The translations under genes were made by a program, and so were the position numbers. A stretch of DNA of 64,000 bases, from positions 62,001 through 126,000 of the forward strand of contig NC_063265.1 in the NCBI RefSeq assembly GCF_019578655.1, given 5' to 3'. Positions 24,039-35,813 of this stretch are shown here, piece after piece; within the stretch, counting starts at the first letter, position 1, and each line of letters begins with the position of its first letter. Below the pieces are notes generated by a model that had not been told where the DNA came from, did not search any database, and saw nothing but the letters and a program-made list of their open reading frames with translations. The DNA is from Ricinus communis (Eukaryota; Streptophyta; Magnoliopsida; Malpighiales; Euphorbiaceae).

Positions 24039-24600
24039 TCAAGGGATATCAGAATTAATCCGAACTGAGCATAAGAACTCATCCGAGAAATTGTCATCAA
24101 TCGCACTTTCATCAAGCGCCTCCAAAGTCGGGTTTTCTAGCCTAGAAAGGTGGTCTACTGCCAAGTTCTCAACACCTTTCTTATCCTTGATCTCAATATC
24201 GAACTCCTGTAACAACAGAGTCCAACGAATAAGTCTAGGCTTTACATCATTCTTATTGAACAAGTACCTGAGTGCGGAATGGTTAGTGTAGACCATAGTC
24301 TTTAATAGCACCAAATAAGATATGAACTTGTCAAATGCAAAAATAACAGCTAGAAGCTCATTTTTCGTGGTAATGTAGTGCTCCTAAGCATCAGTCAATG
24401 TCTTACTAGTATAATAGATTGGTTGGAACTTCTTATCTCTCATTTGTCCTAAAAGAGCTCCAACTACAAAATCACTAGCATCGCACTTAAGCTCAAATGG
24501 CAGCTTCCAATTAGGTGAAACCATAATCGGGGCTGTGGTTAGTTTCTCCTTCAACAACTAAAAGCCTGCAAACAAACATCAGAAAATACAAAAGGTATAT
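24039..24600 (-). pseudogene. Element D RNase H domain
   Basis: Contains CDASDFVVGALLGQMRDKKF, QPIYYTSKTLTDA, a stop (TAG at 24384-24386, where the family normally has Gln), [20 protein letters not shown] and [20 protein letters not shown], ending [12 protein letters not shown]. The first catalytic Asp (CDASD) and the Glu (KNELLAV) are kept. One CAG-to-TAG-like nonsense change and small frame changes disable it. Confidence 0.8.
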
Positions 24601-24698
24601 CCTTTACAAGCAATTGAGTTAAAGATCTAGCAATCTTAGAGAAGTCCTTAATAAATATCCTATAGAAACCTGCATGACCTAAGAAGCTCCTAACAGCC

Positions 24699-25641
24699 TT
24701 AACTGAAAGGTGGGGATAATTTAGCAATAGTATCCACCTTGGCCCTATCGACCTTCATCCTTTCATGCAAAATTTTATGTCCCAGCACTATATCTTCCCT
24801 AACCATAAAATGACACTTTTTCCAATTAAGGACTAGGTTAGCATCCACACAATGCTCAAGCATGCGTTCTAGATTATGTAAACAGTGAGTAAAGGAGTTA
24901 CCAAATATAGAAAAATCATCCATAAAGACCTTCATGGACTCCTCAATCATGTCATGGAAGATCTCCATCATACACCTTTGAAAAGTCACAGGTGCATTGC
25001 ATAATCCGAATGGCATCCTCCTATAAGCAAACGTACCATACGCGCAAGTAAAGGTTGTCTTCTCTTGGTCCTCAAACATATGCCCAAACAACCTTTCCAA
25101 CACTTGGTCAATAAAAGAAAGGAGAAAATGGTCCTTTCGAGTGGCATCATTTAGTCCCTTGTAATCTATACACATTTGAAACCATGTCACTGTTCTAGTC
25201 GGTATAAGCTCGTCCTTTTCATTTTTAACCATAGTCATACCTCCCTTCTTGAAATCTACCTGCACAGGACTAACCCAAGAACTATCAAATATAAGATAAA
25301 ATCAAACATGCATCAAGAAGTTTAATTACATCATGTTTAACCATTTCCTTCATGTTCGGGTTCAATCTGCACTGTGGTTGCACCACTAGCTTGTAACTAT
25401 CCTCCATAAAGATCTTGTGTGAGCAGTAGCTAGGACTAATCCCAGGAATGTCAGTAATTTTCCAAGAAAATGCCATTTGGTACTTCCTAAGAAAGGCCAA
25501 AGTCATATTCCTCTCCTCGGGTGTCAAGTCCGCTGCTAGAATGACAAGCAACCTGTTATCCTCATCTAGATTTGCATAATTGAGGTGCTTTGGGAGCTCT
25601 TTCAACTCAAGAACTGGTGGTTCCTTAACTGACGGCCTCAA
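24699..25641 (-). pseudogene. Element D reverse transcriptase
   Basis: Two open stretches. 25641-25285 carries the polymerase entry LELKELPKHLNYANLDEDNR and ITDIPGISPSYCSHKIFMED. 25265-24699 (188 codons) carries the core: YKGLNDATRKDHFLLSFIDQ, KTTFTCAYGTFAYRRMPFGL, CNAPVTFQRCMMEIFHDMIE, the catalytic box VFMDDFSIFGNSF and the C-terminal LGHKILHERMKVDRAKV. FMDD is the usual form in the Athila group, so the catalytic pair is intact. The two pieces are separated by a stop/frameshift at about 25270-25290, where the block around WVSPVQVDFKKGG is broken. Closest relatives by eye are Athila polymerases. Confidence 0.85.
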
Positions 25642-25703
25642 TTTCTACACACCTACTCTGTCAATCTCAACAAACTTATATGTATTCTTGCTTGGTTCAT
25701 TAG

Positions 25704-26260
25704 CTAACAAAAATACAAGCTGCTCCAACGCATTCTTATTAGATAACTCATGCTCATCCTCTGCCTGCAAGGCAACTTGTAAGGGATCATCAAGCAATAT
25801 TTCCTGTAACTGTATGTCAATAACATCATCAAGTAAATCAATAAAAATATAATATCATCATGATCTAAGGACTGTCTCATGGAATTGTTCAAATCAAAAG
25901 TGACAGTTTCATCCTCTACCCTAAGTTCAAGCTTCCCATCACAAACATCTATAATAGTCGTAGACGTTGCAAGGAAAGGTCGACCTAGAATTAAAGGTAC
26001 GTTACTCTCACCATCCATGTCCATGATCACAAAGTCAACAGGAAATATAAATTTGTCAACCTTAACAAGTACATCCTCCACAATACCCCTAGGATACATA
26101 ACAGTCCTATCAGCTAACTGTATGCTCATCCTAGTGGGTTTAGTCTTACCCAGCCCCGACTTGGTAAACAAACTGTACGACATTAAGTTAATGCTAGCTC
26201 CTAAGTCAGCTCAAGCATTACTAATTGTCAAATGACCAATCACACAAGGGACAGTAAAAC
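25704..26260 (-). pseudogene. Element D aspartic protease
   Basis: Reads ADLGASINLMSYSLFTKSGL, RMSIQLADRTVMYPRGIVED, VDFVIMDMDGESNVPLILGR and PFLATSTTIIDVCDGKLELR. The DLGAS active-site motif of the Athila group is kept, as is ILGRPFLATS. An in-frame stop lies just before ADLGAS (about 26210). It processes the polyprotein in a working element. Confidence 0.8.
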
Positions 26261-26460
26261 TCCCTGGATCACGCTTCTTCTTTGGCAATTTTTTCTAAAG
26301 TATAGTTGAACACTACTAATTTAGGGTCACGGTCGCCAAGTTCTCTAACTTCCTCTTATTGCTAAAAATCTCCTTTAAGAACTTCGCATACCTGAGCATC
26401 TGCGAAATAGCTTCAACAAAAGGTAGGTTAATTCGTAGTTGTTTAAACAAGTCAAGAAAC

Positions 26461-28112
26461 TTACCGAACTGCTGATCGACTTTCTCCTACTTCAACTTGG
26501 TAGGATATAGGATCGAGGGCCGGTATTCCCTCAAATGACTCTTCTTCTTGATCTCTACTTTCTCTAGCTCCATCACCCTTGCTATCTCCATCTTTCCTAT
26601 TTGAATCTTCCTGCACAACATCATCATCATTAGAAATAGGAATAGAACTAGATAGTTGCTTACCTGATCGTAAAGTGATGGTCTTCACGTGCTCTCTCGG
26701 GTTGGACTTCGTATTACTAGGCAAAGTCCCTGGCTGCCGCTCAGTTATCATCTTAGAAATCTAGCCTATCTGAATCTCCAAGTTCTGAATGGAGGCTTAT
26801 TAATTTCTAAGAGTTACATCCGTCTGCTGGAATCTAGTCTCTAAAGCAGACACAAACTTTCTCATTAGCTCCTCTAAGTTAGGTTTTTTCTCTTGAGTCT
26901 GATGGAGATTGAGGAGGGAGAATAGATTTTTACAACTGCTGATGTAGTGCTGAAACCATGGTGGCCCTTAGTTGTTGTTGTTTCTCCATCCGAAGTTTGG
27001 ATGATTTCTCCATCTCGAATTATAGGTGTTATTGTACGGATTGTTCTGCTGCCTAGACTAACTTCCCATATAGTCCACCTGTTCATGGTTAGATAAAGAA
27101 GAGGAAGCAAACATACCTCCTGATATACAATTGCTGCTGTAATGCGGGCCACCATAAAACTCATAGCTTACTTGAACTGCTTGGACAGGCATCTAGAGTT
27201 TATCAAGTTTCTTAGATAATAACTCCACTTAAGTCGCCAAGGCTGCAGTGGCATCCAACTGGTATACACTCCCTTGACGTCCCGTTCTGCTTCTAGTAGT
27301 GTGCTACTAGTAATTGTTTATGGCCATCTTCCCAATCAAGCTTTGGGCTTGCTCTGGTGTCTTACTGCTCAAAGAACCACCCGCAGCTGCGTCTACCATC
27401 TGCTTAGTAGCCAAATTCAAACCATTATAAAAAGTTTGTACATGTAACCAGATTGGCAGCCCATGGTATGGACAGCATCGCAGTAGGTCCTTGTACTTCT
27501 TCCAAGTGTCGTACATAGACTCATCGTCAAACTGCACAAAAGAAGATATGTCATTTCTAAGTTTAGCAGTTTTAGAGGGAGAAAAGTACTTAAACAGAGA
27601 TTTCTCTGCCAAAGAATTCTAGGTAGTGATAGTGTTTGGAGGTAGTGACTGTAGCCATCACTTTGCTCTATCCCTCAAAGAAAATGAGAACAAGCGGAGA
27701 TGAATTGCATTGTCTATTATCCCATTAATCTTGAAGGTATCACAAATCTCCAAGAAACTGGCTATATGCGCGTTAGGATCCTCATCTAGCAAGCCTTCAA
27801 ACTGAACCGTTTGCTGCACCATCTGAATCACATTAGGCTTTATTTTAAAATTATTGGCGACAACAGCCGGTCTCATAATGCATGTTCGCGTCCGCTCCAA
27901 CGATGCTTTCATAAAATTATACATGTTCGGTTATTTTCATTGTTGTCGTTGGCGTCTGCCATCTCTACTGTAATGTTTTTCGATTCACTCTCGTGTACGA
28001 CTTTCCCAACCTGAATCTCTTCCTCTACGTTCAATCGCTTCCTCAATTGCCTGAGAGATTGCTCTGGTTCTGGTAGAGGGTCTACTAGATCAGTATTGGA
28101 CCTCCTGGTCAT
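26461..28112 (-). pseudogene. Element D gag
   Basis: Start MTRRSNTDLVDPLPEPEQSL at 28112, about 160 bases downstream of the primer site. Then RPAVVANNFKIKPNVIQMVQ, QFEGLLDEDPNAHIASFLEI, FSLRDRAK, the Athila gag core MAEKSLFKYFSPSKTAKLRN, SMYDTWKKYKDLLRCCPYHG and LPIWLHVQTFYNGLNLATKQ, then the Asn/Gln-rich C-terminal part and IDHxx-like HVKTITLRSGKQL (the conserved VxAITLRSGK box at about 26700). Frameshifts split it into four pieces (27924-27658, 27612-27307, 27164-26874, 26751-26461). It would form the particle shell. Confidence 0.85.
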
Positions 28113-28252
28113 AACTACTTGAAATAACAAATAACTAACAACACAAATGAATAAAATAATAAAATTGAACAAAAAAACAAATAAAGAATAAAGAATAAAT
28201 AGCTAAATTAACAAGAACACACAATTTCTAGTATTTTTAAAAACAAAAATTC

Positions 28253-28274
28253 ATTGGCAACAGTACCAAAAACT
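28253..28274 (-). other. Primer-binding site region of element D
   Basis: Minus strand TTTTTGGTACTGTTGCCAAT next to the LTR end; the Athila site usually reads TTTTGGCGCCGTTGCCGGGG. Diverged at several positions but in the right place. Confidence 0.5.
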
Positions 28275-31137
28275 TGATGGCTCGCTAACACGACTAGTGA
28301 TCTACAGGCAAGTGGACATATCAAATGTAATCTAGCTATGTCAAGTATCAATGTCGTATCCCATGGGAACTGAGAAACTACTACTACTACGCTATTCCTA
28401 TTATCTAACTGATCAAAAGGTGGAAGATTATTAACTAAAAATGATTAAGAGTGCAATTGAAAGCTAAATGTTAACAAAGAGAATGAAAGTTGAAAAAGGA
28501 TAATAAGATGAGTTAACTCAATTGGGGATCACTTTAGTTAGCCGGCTTACAAATAATAAATTTTGAATTGATTGATTAAGAGTTGCAATCTATGGATAAT
28601 TTCTTAAATGAATTGGCCTCTTTCTCGAGTTAACCAATTCCTAATCCTAAAGATCTAAAGTTGGAATCTCTTCCTAACAATTGATTTTAGAATAATATTA
28701 ATCTCCAAATTACCACTAATAAGAATGTCTAATTCTTATTCCAGTAAGTTATTACACTTATCTTTAAGATGCAAATCACTTAATCACACAAGCAGTTATC
28801 CAAACTCAATTGAATTCCTCAATTACAAAGGAGTTCTTAGAATGATTCAACAATGAAGAAGAAACAATAGATTTTATTATACTTGAATGAAACTACAATC
28901 TTAAATCGAAAATCCAATTAATTAAGCATAAAACAAGCCTAGCATGGCTAAAGATCAACCCCCAAATAGGTTTAATAGAATTAGTTACACATGTTCATGA
29001 TTAAACTAATACAAAAATTGAATACAAAGTAGACAAGAATCAAAAAGAAAATGAACACCCTTTTCTCATGGTGAGATGTTATCCCCTCTTGAATAACTCT
29101 GTATCCAAGCTCTACCGCTCAAGATCTCCTTCTTCTTTCCTTTGAATCTTTGATCCAATCCTCAAGAGCGGCTATATTGATGATGTTGAAGTGGAATTTA
29201 TTTCTGTTTTCCTCTTCTTGATCGTCTGGAAGTTAGCTCTCAAGGTTTGTGATGTGCGTAAAATACACACATCTAAATAGGGTTTTTAAGATTGATTTTA
29301 TAGACATTTGGATGTGAATTGGTCCCAACACTCACCCTATGCGTCTGTTTGTGTGCATTAGGTCCAAAAGAAGTCAAAGGATGATAAAGGGAAGAATTGG
29401 AGCATAATTGGACGTCAAAGCTGCCGAAACAAGCTAAGTACGAGCAAGAGGAAGCTGAACATGGCCGTGTTGGTTTCAACACTGGCCGTGTTCCCAACAC
29501 GTTCACCAACACGGCCATGTTGGTGCATCAAACATCGAAGTTTTAAGGAGCACGGCCATAGAGAGTAACACGGGCATCAACACCAGCCCGTGTTGGGAAC
29601 ACCGCCACCAACACGGCTGTGTTGGCGGCGACATGGGGAATTAGTTAAAAGAAAGAAGAGAGGAAAAAAGAGAGGAGAGCGGGGGAGAACATCCCAAATC
29701 CTATTTTTTCTCTCCCTAAGGGTTTTCTAAGTTGAAACCAAGGGAAAAGGAGACTTGGATCAAGGTTTCAATCGGATTCCCTTCAAGGATTGAAGAATGG
29801 GCGAGGTTCGTTGATTGGTTTTCAAATCGAGCAAGAGGAACAAGAATCTATTCAATTTGAGTAAAAGATTTGGGGCTGTTTACTCTCATCCAAGGGTGTA
29901 ATCGGGTTTTTTCTACCTTTACTCATTGTTGTAATTGAATTCTTGTGTATTTTGATAATGAACATGATTAGTTAGATTGATTAAATCCATTGGGATTTCT
30001 TTACTATGTTGGCTTAGTATTATTTTGTTGGATTGTTTGGGTTAGTTTTGTATTCTTCTTGCCTTCAGTATTAATAAGATAATGCATTGTTCATGAGATG
30101 TTGTGAATTATGTGTTTAGATTGCTTTGTGTGATTGAGAAGTCCATTTGGCAATTGGAATTTTGAATAGCAAGAACTGGTTAATAATCGCTTAGAGATAA
30201 GGATAATTAACTAGCCGGATTAAGAATTAACAAAGCTTAATAGAGGCGGATCAAAGCTTAATGCTAATTTAAGAATCAATCGTTAGGAAGAGATTCCAAC
30301 TTTAGGTTATTAGATTTAGGAATACGGTTATCTCGAGAGAGAAACCGAATTCGGTTAAGAATTCGTCCACGGGTAGCATAATTAGACTCACCAATCCTTT
30401 ATCTTTTGTTTGATTTTCAACTAGTTTAGGTTCCCTTTGGGTTTGCTTTCTTGTCTTGGTTATTTTAGTTATCAATTACTCTTGTATTTCCCTTAGAACT
30501 TAGCTTGTAGCTATTAGTTAGTTTAGAAATTATTCATTACTCATTTTAGGTTAATATAACAAAGAACAAAGGAGTAACTCTGGGCTTTCACTTTTTCGAG
30601 GAATACGACCTTGATACTCGCTATTAGTGCTAGACTGCATCGATAGGTACACTGCCTTAGATTGTAGCTAACACAAGTAGCACACATCAGTCTGTCTTGA
30701 ATACTCCAAAGTTCTCTTTCTATCTTTTCCTCTACATCTCCCTCCTTTCTTTCTTTTTTTTCTTTTTAACTTAGTTTTCGGGATTCAACATGGCCTCGTG
30801 CTGGATCCATGCCGTGTTGATCTAAAAGTGTACATTTAGCCTTCTTCAGCACGGCTTGGATTTGGGCCTTACTCCTCAACACCGACATGCTCTTAGGCCG
30901 TGTTACTCTTGGAAACCGTATTGCAAATCCGCTTCTTTTCGCCATAGGTAAGGCATTTCATCATGCCCTCTGACCCTAACCGTGCTCCTCAGCATGGGCG
31001 TGTTGGTAGGGCATGTTGAACAGTCTAACTCGCCCGATTCGACTGTTTCTTCCCAATTTTGGTTTGATTTCTATCTAACTTTGATGATGTACCTAGAAAA
31101 ACACTTGAAACACAAAGGAAACTAAAATAGGATGATT
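28275..31137 (-). repeat. 5' LTR of element D, split by solo LTR A
   Basis: The LTR parts are 28275-29249 and about 30690-31137. Read across the gap the text is continuous (CTCAAGGTTTG|TCTGTCTTGAATACTCC), which shows a clean insertion. The right part has a GC-rich cluster with palindromic words such as CATGCCGTGTTG and AGCATGGGCGTGTTGG, similar in kind to those of family A. Confidence 0.7.
29250..30689 (+). repeat. Solo LTR of family A (1440 bp)
   Basis: Starts TGATGTGCGTAAAATACACA and ends AAGTAGCACACATCA, the same termini (in the other orientation) as the LTRs of element BC. No interior is attached. The flanks are GTTTG (29245-29249) and GTCTG (30690-30694), a 5-bp target-site duplication with one transition. 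It arose by LTR-LTR recombination after insertion into D's LTR. Confidence 0.85.
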
Positions 31138-31497
31138 CTAATATAAAAACATATAAATTGCTAAGTATGAAGTAGTGTTACCAATTATAGGCCGAGCATA
31201 ATCCTTCATACCCATTTGCCTTTCAGCTGCTACTTGTCTTTGGTCATTAGCTATTATTTCAACATCTTCTTCAAATCTTTCTTCTAGCTTTTCTTCAAAT
31301 TCTTTTTCTTCTCTTGGAGGTACAAACTCACTCTCTCCTTCTTGGTCCTCTTCTGCCTTTTTAACAACTGATCTCAAGTTGTAGAGATTTTGAGTTGATG
31401 AATCACCTAATCTTATTTTTCGAGTAGATATACAAAATCCAAAGAAAAATTTCAGATTTAAGAACTTAAAACAAAATAAGAACACATAAATAAACAA
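31138..31497 (-). pseudogene. Element E gag N-terminal remnant
   Basis: Contains RLGDSSTQNLYNLRSVVKKA, an acidic run (EEKEFEEKLEERFEEDVE) and GMKDYARPIIGNTTSY; the last phrase is the conserved start of the Athila gag core (xLxDYAxPxxG). After it the frame runs into unrelated sequence and stops, and the rest of gag is absent until 23136. The start codon is uncertain; the hydrophobic lead is probably not translated. Confidence 0.7.
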
Positions 31498-31542
31498 AAA
31501 AATACAAGAATAAAATTTGACAATTAATCAATAATAATATTG

Positions 31543-31572
31543 ACACAGTCTTCGACAACGATGTCAAAAACT
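31543..31572 (-). other. Primer-binding site region of element E
   Basis: Minus strand TTTTTGACATCGTTGTCGAA immediately after the LTR end. It aligns with the Athila-type TTTTGGCGCCGTTGCCGGGG with several C-to-T/G-to-A-like changes. Confidence 0.55.
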
Positions 31573-32815
31573 TTATGTCTCAAACTTAATACTCGCAAGT
31601 ATACAAATCCAACTATAGTACGGGCAAGTTCAACACGAAGTCAATCTCACAAGAAATTATAGAGCACATACTATAAAGACTATCACTAAAAAACACTAAA
31701 AATAAATCTAAACACTCTAAGGAAATATTTTAAGAATAGCTTAAGGTATAAAGAAATTAAATAAACTAGAGAGTAAATATAAAATGGAATAATTAATGAA
31801 AATTATATGATAAAATAGTATTTAATCAAGCCAATACTTAGTAATCCCCTTATTTTTCCTTAAGCCCACGTCTAATGAATGAGATGGCGGTGTGCCTTTT
31901 CCTTAAGTCACTCAAACTAATGATACAACCTAGGTTTCTTATATCAACATAGATTAAAGTAAAGATGGTGTTTCTAATACATTTAACCTAAAGTTTTTCA
32001 TAACAAATATTATTATTAAATTGTGATGATAGTCAATTAACAATAATTGATGCAACTAATAAAGTTATGAAGGTAAAGAAATCATTCATTAAACTTATAA
32101 ATAAATAAGATTCATACATAAGTAAAAAAAAACTAAACTAAACACTTATAGAAAATTAGCCTGACAAATTTAATCCAACGATCATTATAATTAAATAGAA
32201 AGACATAAAACTAAAATAGAAAATTAAAGCTCTCTCAAAATCTAGAGATTCTTCAAGGTGTGAAGATGATTGATTCTTACTCTCCACTTCCTGAAAAACT
32301 TCTTAGATCTCCAAAGAATAATGTAGAACTAAAGCTAAGTATTTGTGGAAAATGAACTGTAGAAAATTTGTAGGGAGAAGAATGATTGCCTAGAGCAGAC
32401 TGAACTCCTCTTGTTCAATTAGTCTCCACTACTTATAGAAATTCCTTTTTCAGAGTCCTTCTTAAAGCACAATACTTCTATAGTTATCCTCTTAACTATC
32501 CTTAATAAAATAAACAACTTAAAAGTAATTATCCTTAATTACATAATAACTAATTAATTTTCCCTTGCGGGCCTTGTATTTTTCGGCTAGGCCTGCAAAA
32601 TTAGTTGTCCACGCGTCTTTATTCTAAGCCTCAGCAGCGGCAGTACACTTTGAACCCATTTATGTATTTTTTAGCTCATATTTTTCCTCTTTGGTTATTA
32701 ACACCTCATATTAGACAATAAAGTCAAAGTGAGGTAATAAGCATATATTATGAATATAAAACATACCAATAAATCATTAAAATACCTTAAATATATATAT
32801 AATATGAACCTATCA
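31573..32815 (-). repeat. 5' LTR of element E
   Basis: Homologous to 19091-20351 and of similar length (1243 versus 1261). The terminal TGATGCC is here TTATGTC, so the outer conserved TG/CA pair is damaged on the inner side. It ends AACCTATCA and is followed by the TTAGT duplication. Confidence 0.85.
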
Positions 32816-32820
32816 TTAGT
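32816..32820. other. Target-site duplication, right, element E
   Basis: TTAGT, identical to 19086-19090. Confidence 0.8.
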
Positions 32821-33046
32821 TTATTAAGAGCTTAATGCTAGTGTTTAATCTAACTAAGTTAGAGTTTAATTCTTATATGGGCATTATTATCACAATATTA
32901 TGAACTTTGTATTTTTCTAATTTTATAAGATTTTTCTAATTTTTTTTTATTCTAGCTACATATGAAAACTTTTATATTAAATCTAGATATTTAGCACCAC
33001 ATTAGAAGAAATATCATATTCTTAAAATAGACTCATAGGAGAAGGT
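32821..33046. other. Short spacer between elements E and BC
   Basis: AT-rich, no gene. Its left part resembles the direct repeat left of E (GTTTAATCTAACTAAGTTAG), as expected if E split a local repeat. Confidence 0.5.
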
Positions 33047-33051
33047 AGAAG
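33047..33051. other. Target-site duplication, left, element BC
   Basis: AGAAG, identical to 38803-38807. Confidence 0.8.
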
Positions 33052-34504
33052 TGATGTGTGCTACTCGTGTTAGCTACAATCTAAGGCAGTGTACCTATCG
33101 ATGCAGTCTAGCACTAATGGCGAGTATCAAGGTCGTATTCCTCGGGAAAGCGAAAGCCCAGAGTTACTTCTTTGTTCTTTGTTATATTAACCTAAAATGG
33201 ATGATGAATAAATTCTAAACTAACTATTAACTACGAGCTAAGTTCTAAGGGAGATGCAGGAGTAATTGATAAGTGAAATAATCAAGACAAGAAGACAAAC
33301 CCAAAGGGAATCTAAACTAGTTGGCATCCGAACAAAAGATAAAGGATCAGTGAGTCTAATTATGCTACCCGTGGATTTATTTCTAATCGAATTCGGTTTC
33401 TCTCTCGAGATAACCGAATTCCTAAACCTAATAACTTAAAGTTGGAATCTCTTCCTAACGATTGATTCTTAAATTAGCATTAAGCTTTAATCCGCCTCTA
33501 TTAAGCTTTGTTAATTCTTAATCCGGCTAGTTAATTATCCTTATCTCTAAGCGATTATTAACCAGTTCTTGCTATTCAAAATTCCAATCGCCAAATGGAC
33601 TTCTCAATCACACAAAGCAATCTAAACACACAATTCACAACGTCTCATGAATGATGCATTATCTTATTAATACTGAAAGCAAAAAGAATACAAAAGTAAC
33701 CCAAACAATCCAACAATATAATACTAAGCCAACATAGTAAAGAAATCCAAATGGATTTATTCAATCTAGCTAATCATGTTCATTATCAAAATACACAAGA
33801 ATTCAATTACAACAATGAGTAAAGGTAGAGAAAACCGATTACACCCTTGGATGAGAGTAAACAGCCCCAATTCCTTTTGCTCGAATTGAATCAATTCTTG
33901 TTCCTCTTGCTCAATTTGAAAACCAATCAACGAACCTCGCCTAATCTTCGATCTTTGAAGGGAATCCGATTGAAACCTTGATCCAAGTCTCCTTTTTCCT
34001 TGGTTTCAGCTCAGAAAACCCTTAGGGAGATAAAAGTTAGGGTTTGGGACGTTCTCCCCCACTCTCTTTTCTTTCTTTCCTCTCTTCTTTCTTTTAATTA
34101 ATTCCCCCTATTGCCGCCAACACGGCCGTGTTGATGCCCGTGTTCCCAACACGGGCTGGTGTTTATGCCCGTGTTACTCTCTGTGGACGTGCTCCCTAAG
34201 AACTTCCTTTTTCTTTGATGTTTGATGCAACCAACACGGCCGTGTTGGTTCCCGTGTTGGGAACATGGCCAGTGTTGAAACCAACACGACCATGTTCAGC
34301 TTCGTCATGCGCATACTTAGCTTATTTCGGCAGCTTCGGCGTCCAATTATGCTCCAATTCTTCCCTTTATCATTCTTTGACTTCTTTTGGACCTAATGCA
34401 CACAAACAAACGCATAGGGTGAGTGTTGGGACCAATTCACATCCAAATGTCCATAAAATCATTCTTAAAAACCTCATTTAGATGTGTGTATCTTACGCAC
34501 ATCA
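33052..34504 (-). repeat. LTR B (3' LTR of element BC)
   Basis: Plus strand TGATGTGTGCTACTCGTGTT ... TTACGCACATCA. The first 324 bases are identical, inverted, to 23503-23826, yet differ from sister LTR C at about 24 positions; the remaining part is much closer to C. A palindrome-rich cluster (CACGGCCGTG and relatives) lies at 34115-34297. Confidence 0.85.
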
Positions 34505-35800
34505 AATAACCCCACACTTAGCTCATTGCTTGTCATCAAGCAATCAAAAGTAAAATAAGGAAAATAAACCACTAAGGAACAACACTTAAGCTGACAGACA
34601 TGCTAGAGAGCTCCTGCACATATCCTTAACAAGCGTAAGTCAAACAAAAAGAAATGAAGCAATCAATTCAAGTTTCACAACCAAGATGCCAATAATTCAC
34701 AAAATACTGTCTCAACAAAATTATTTAGAACTAACTCCTCACCAGATTCACTCTAAATCACTCAAAGTGTTTAAAGGGTAGTGTTTAATCGCTCAATGCA
34801 TCAACTACTGCCTTACTTACTATATGCCTGCTCTTAAATCCTACTCCTACCACTTATGGAGAGTCAACAACCATGTCAAGAGGTCTTTATAAGAGTTGTA
34901 ATGGGGATTAGGTAGGGGTAGGTAAATTTGGTAAGGGTTGAACCTATAGAGTGAATTTCTTTTGGATTGAAGAAAGCTGCTATAAGATTCCACACTATTC
35001 CTAAGATAAAAATTCCCAATAAAAATAACTCATATGCAAAATCATAACCCAAAGTAGAATAAAACTAAGTGGTAATGGAATATGATAAAAAAAATGGTGA
35101 AAGAAGGGGTTATCTACAGAATCAATAAACGAATGAAGGCTATTTGGCTAGAATGAAAAACCTAAGTGCCTCTATCATACCAAAGTGTTAAACTCTCCTT
35201 GTGGCCCTCATAAGCATTACCGAGCAAGTTCTAAAAGTAAAGACAGTAATTGGCACTCTCAACAAGAAATAAATACAAGCATATAAAGTGTATGCTTACA
35301 ATTTAGGCTCAATTTCTCACAAGTGTGCTTTTGAGTAGGTTCCAAACAAAAATCATCAAAACAGAATTAAATAAACCAAAGCAACTTAGTGCAAAACTCA
35401 AACTAATTATCTTACATTCTTCCGCAAGACTCAACATTATCGGTTTTACCCGATCACATGGACATAAATAAGATTTCAAAAGTAAGTCAATAGTAAGAGC
35501 ATCGAAACAAAGTGAAAATTTTTCAAAATTTTATAAAAAATTGCACAAAGAATAAACAAATAACTGAGATGGGATAAATATCACCCACCCCACACTTGAA
35601 GGACACACTGTCCCTAGTGTACAAAATATATTAGAAATGAAAAAGGAAAAAGAACTAATACTGCTCTGACTATAGCTCCAAAGTGAAAAGAGGTGCATCA
35701 CCAGGTATATCAGGGCGTTGGCTAGTCTGTGGTAGAGGAGTGGCTGCAAATAATAAAATGAAGAATTCAAATTGAAACTGAAACAAAAATTAAATAAAAT
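34505..35800 (-). other. Non-coding 3' interior and polypurine tract of element BC
   Basis: The minus-strand motif GAGCTAAGTGTGGGGTTATT (polypurine tract) sits next to the LTR at 34505-34524, and GGGACAGTGTGTCCTTCAAG with GTGTGGGGTG at about 35585-35620. Both motifs are typical of the long 3' spacer in Athila elements and also occur at 480-515. The open frame 35531-35830 is in this spacer and has no domain. Confidence 0.6.
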
Positions 35801-35813
35801 ATGAAAACTAAAA

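Larger units (their letters stand above)
23137..31137 (-). mobile_element. Element D: Athila-like Ty3/gypsy retrotransposon nested in E
   Basis: The right LTR begins at 28275 (TGATGGCTCGCTAACACGAC) and a related LTR start is at 23137 (TGATGGCTTACTAACACAAC). Between them the minus strand encodes, in order, gag (28112-26461), protease (26260-25704), reverse transcriptase (25641-24699), RNase H (24600-24039) and the first part of integrase (24038-23827). The element sits inside E, between E's gag start and protease. Integrase is cut off by a segment of LTR family A, and the left LTR is chimeric. The outer right boundary (about 31137) is inferred from where E's gag begins; I could not find a target-site duplication, so the insertion was later rearranged. 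Confidence 0.7.
19091..32815 (-). mobile_element. Element E: Athila/Tat-like Ty3/gypsy retrotransposon, host of nested elements
   Basis: The two LTRs (19091-20351 and 31573-32815) share the same text in the same orientation. The whole is bounded by a perfect 5-bp target-site duplication, TTAGT at 19086-19090 and 32816-32820, so both ends derive from one insertion. The coding order read on the minus strand is gag start (31497-31138), protease (22623-22018), then the front of reverse transcriptase (21803-21170), followed by a non-coding 3' region and polypurine tract. The rest of reverse transcriptase, RNase H and integrase are missing. Element D occupies the interior between gag and protease, and the central gag is lost there. 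The element cannot move by itself. Confidence 0.85.

Noticed and set aside
31138..31497. Acidic host protein with coiled coil
   Set aside because: Position just inside the E primer site and the DYARPIIG phrase identify it as an Athila gag start.
34215..34481. 88-codon open frame, with near copies at 38513-38779 and 29273-29518
   Set aside because: It is the GC-rich part of LTR family A in every copy. Conservation follows the repeat, and the three copies differ by in-frame changes typical of neutral decay.
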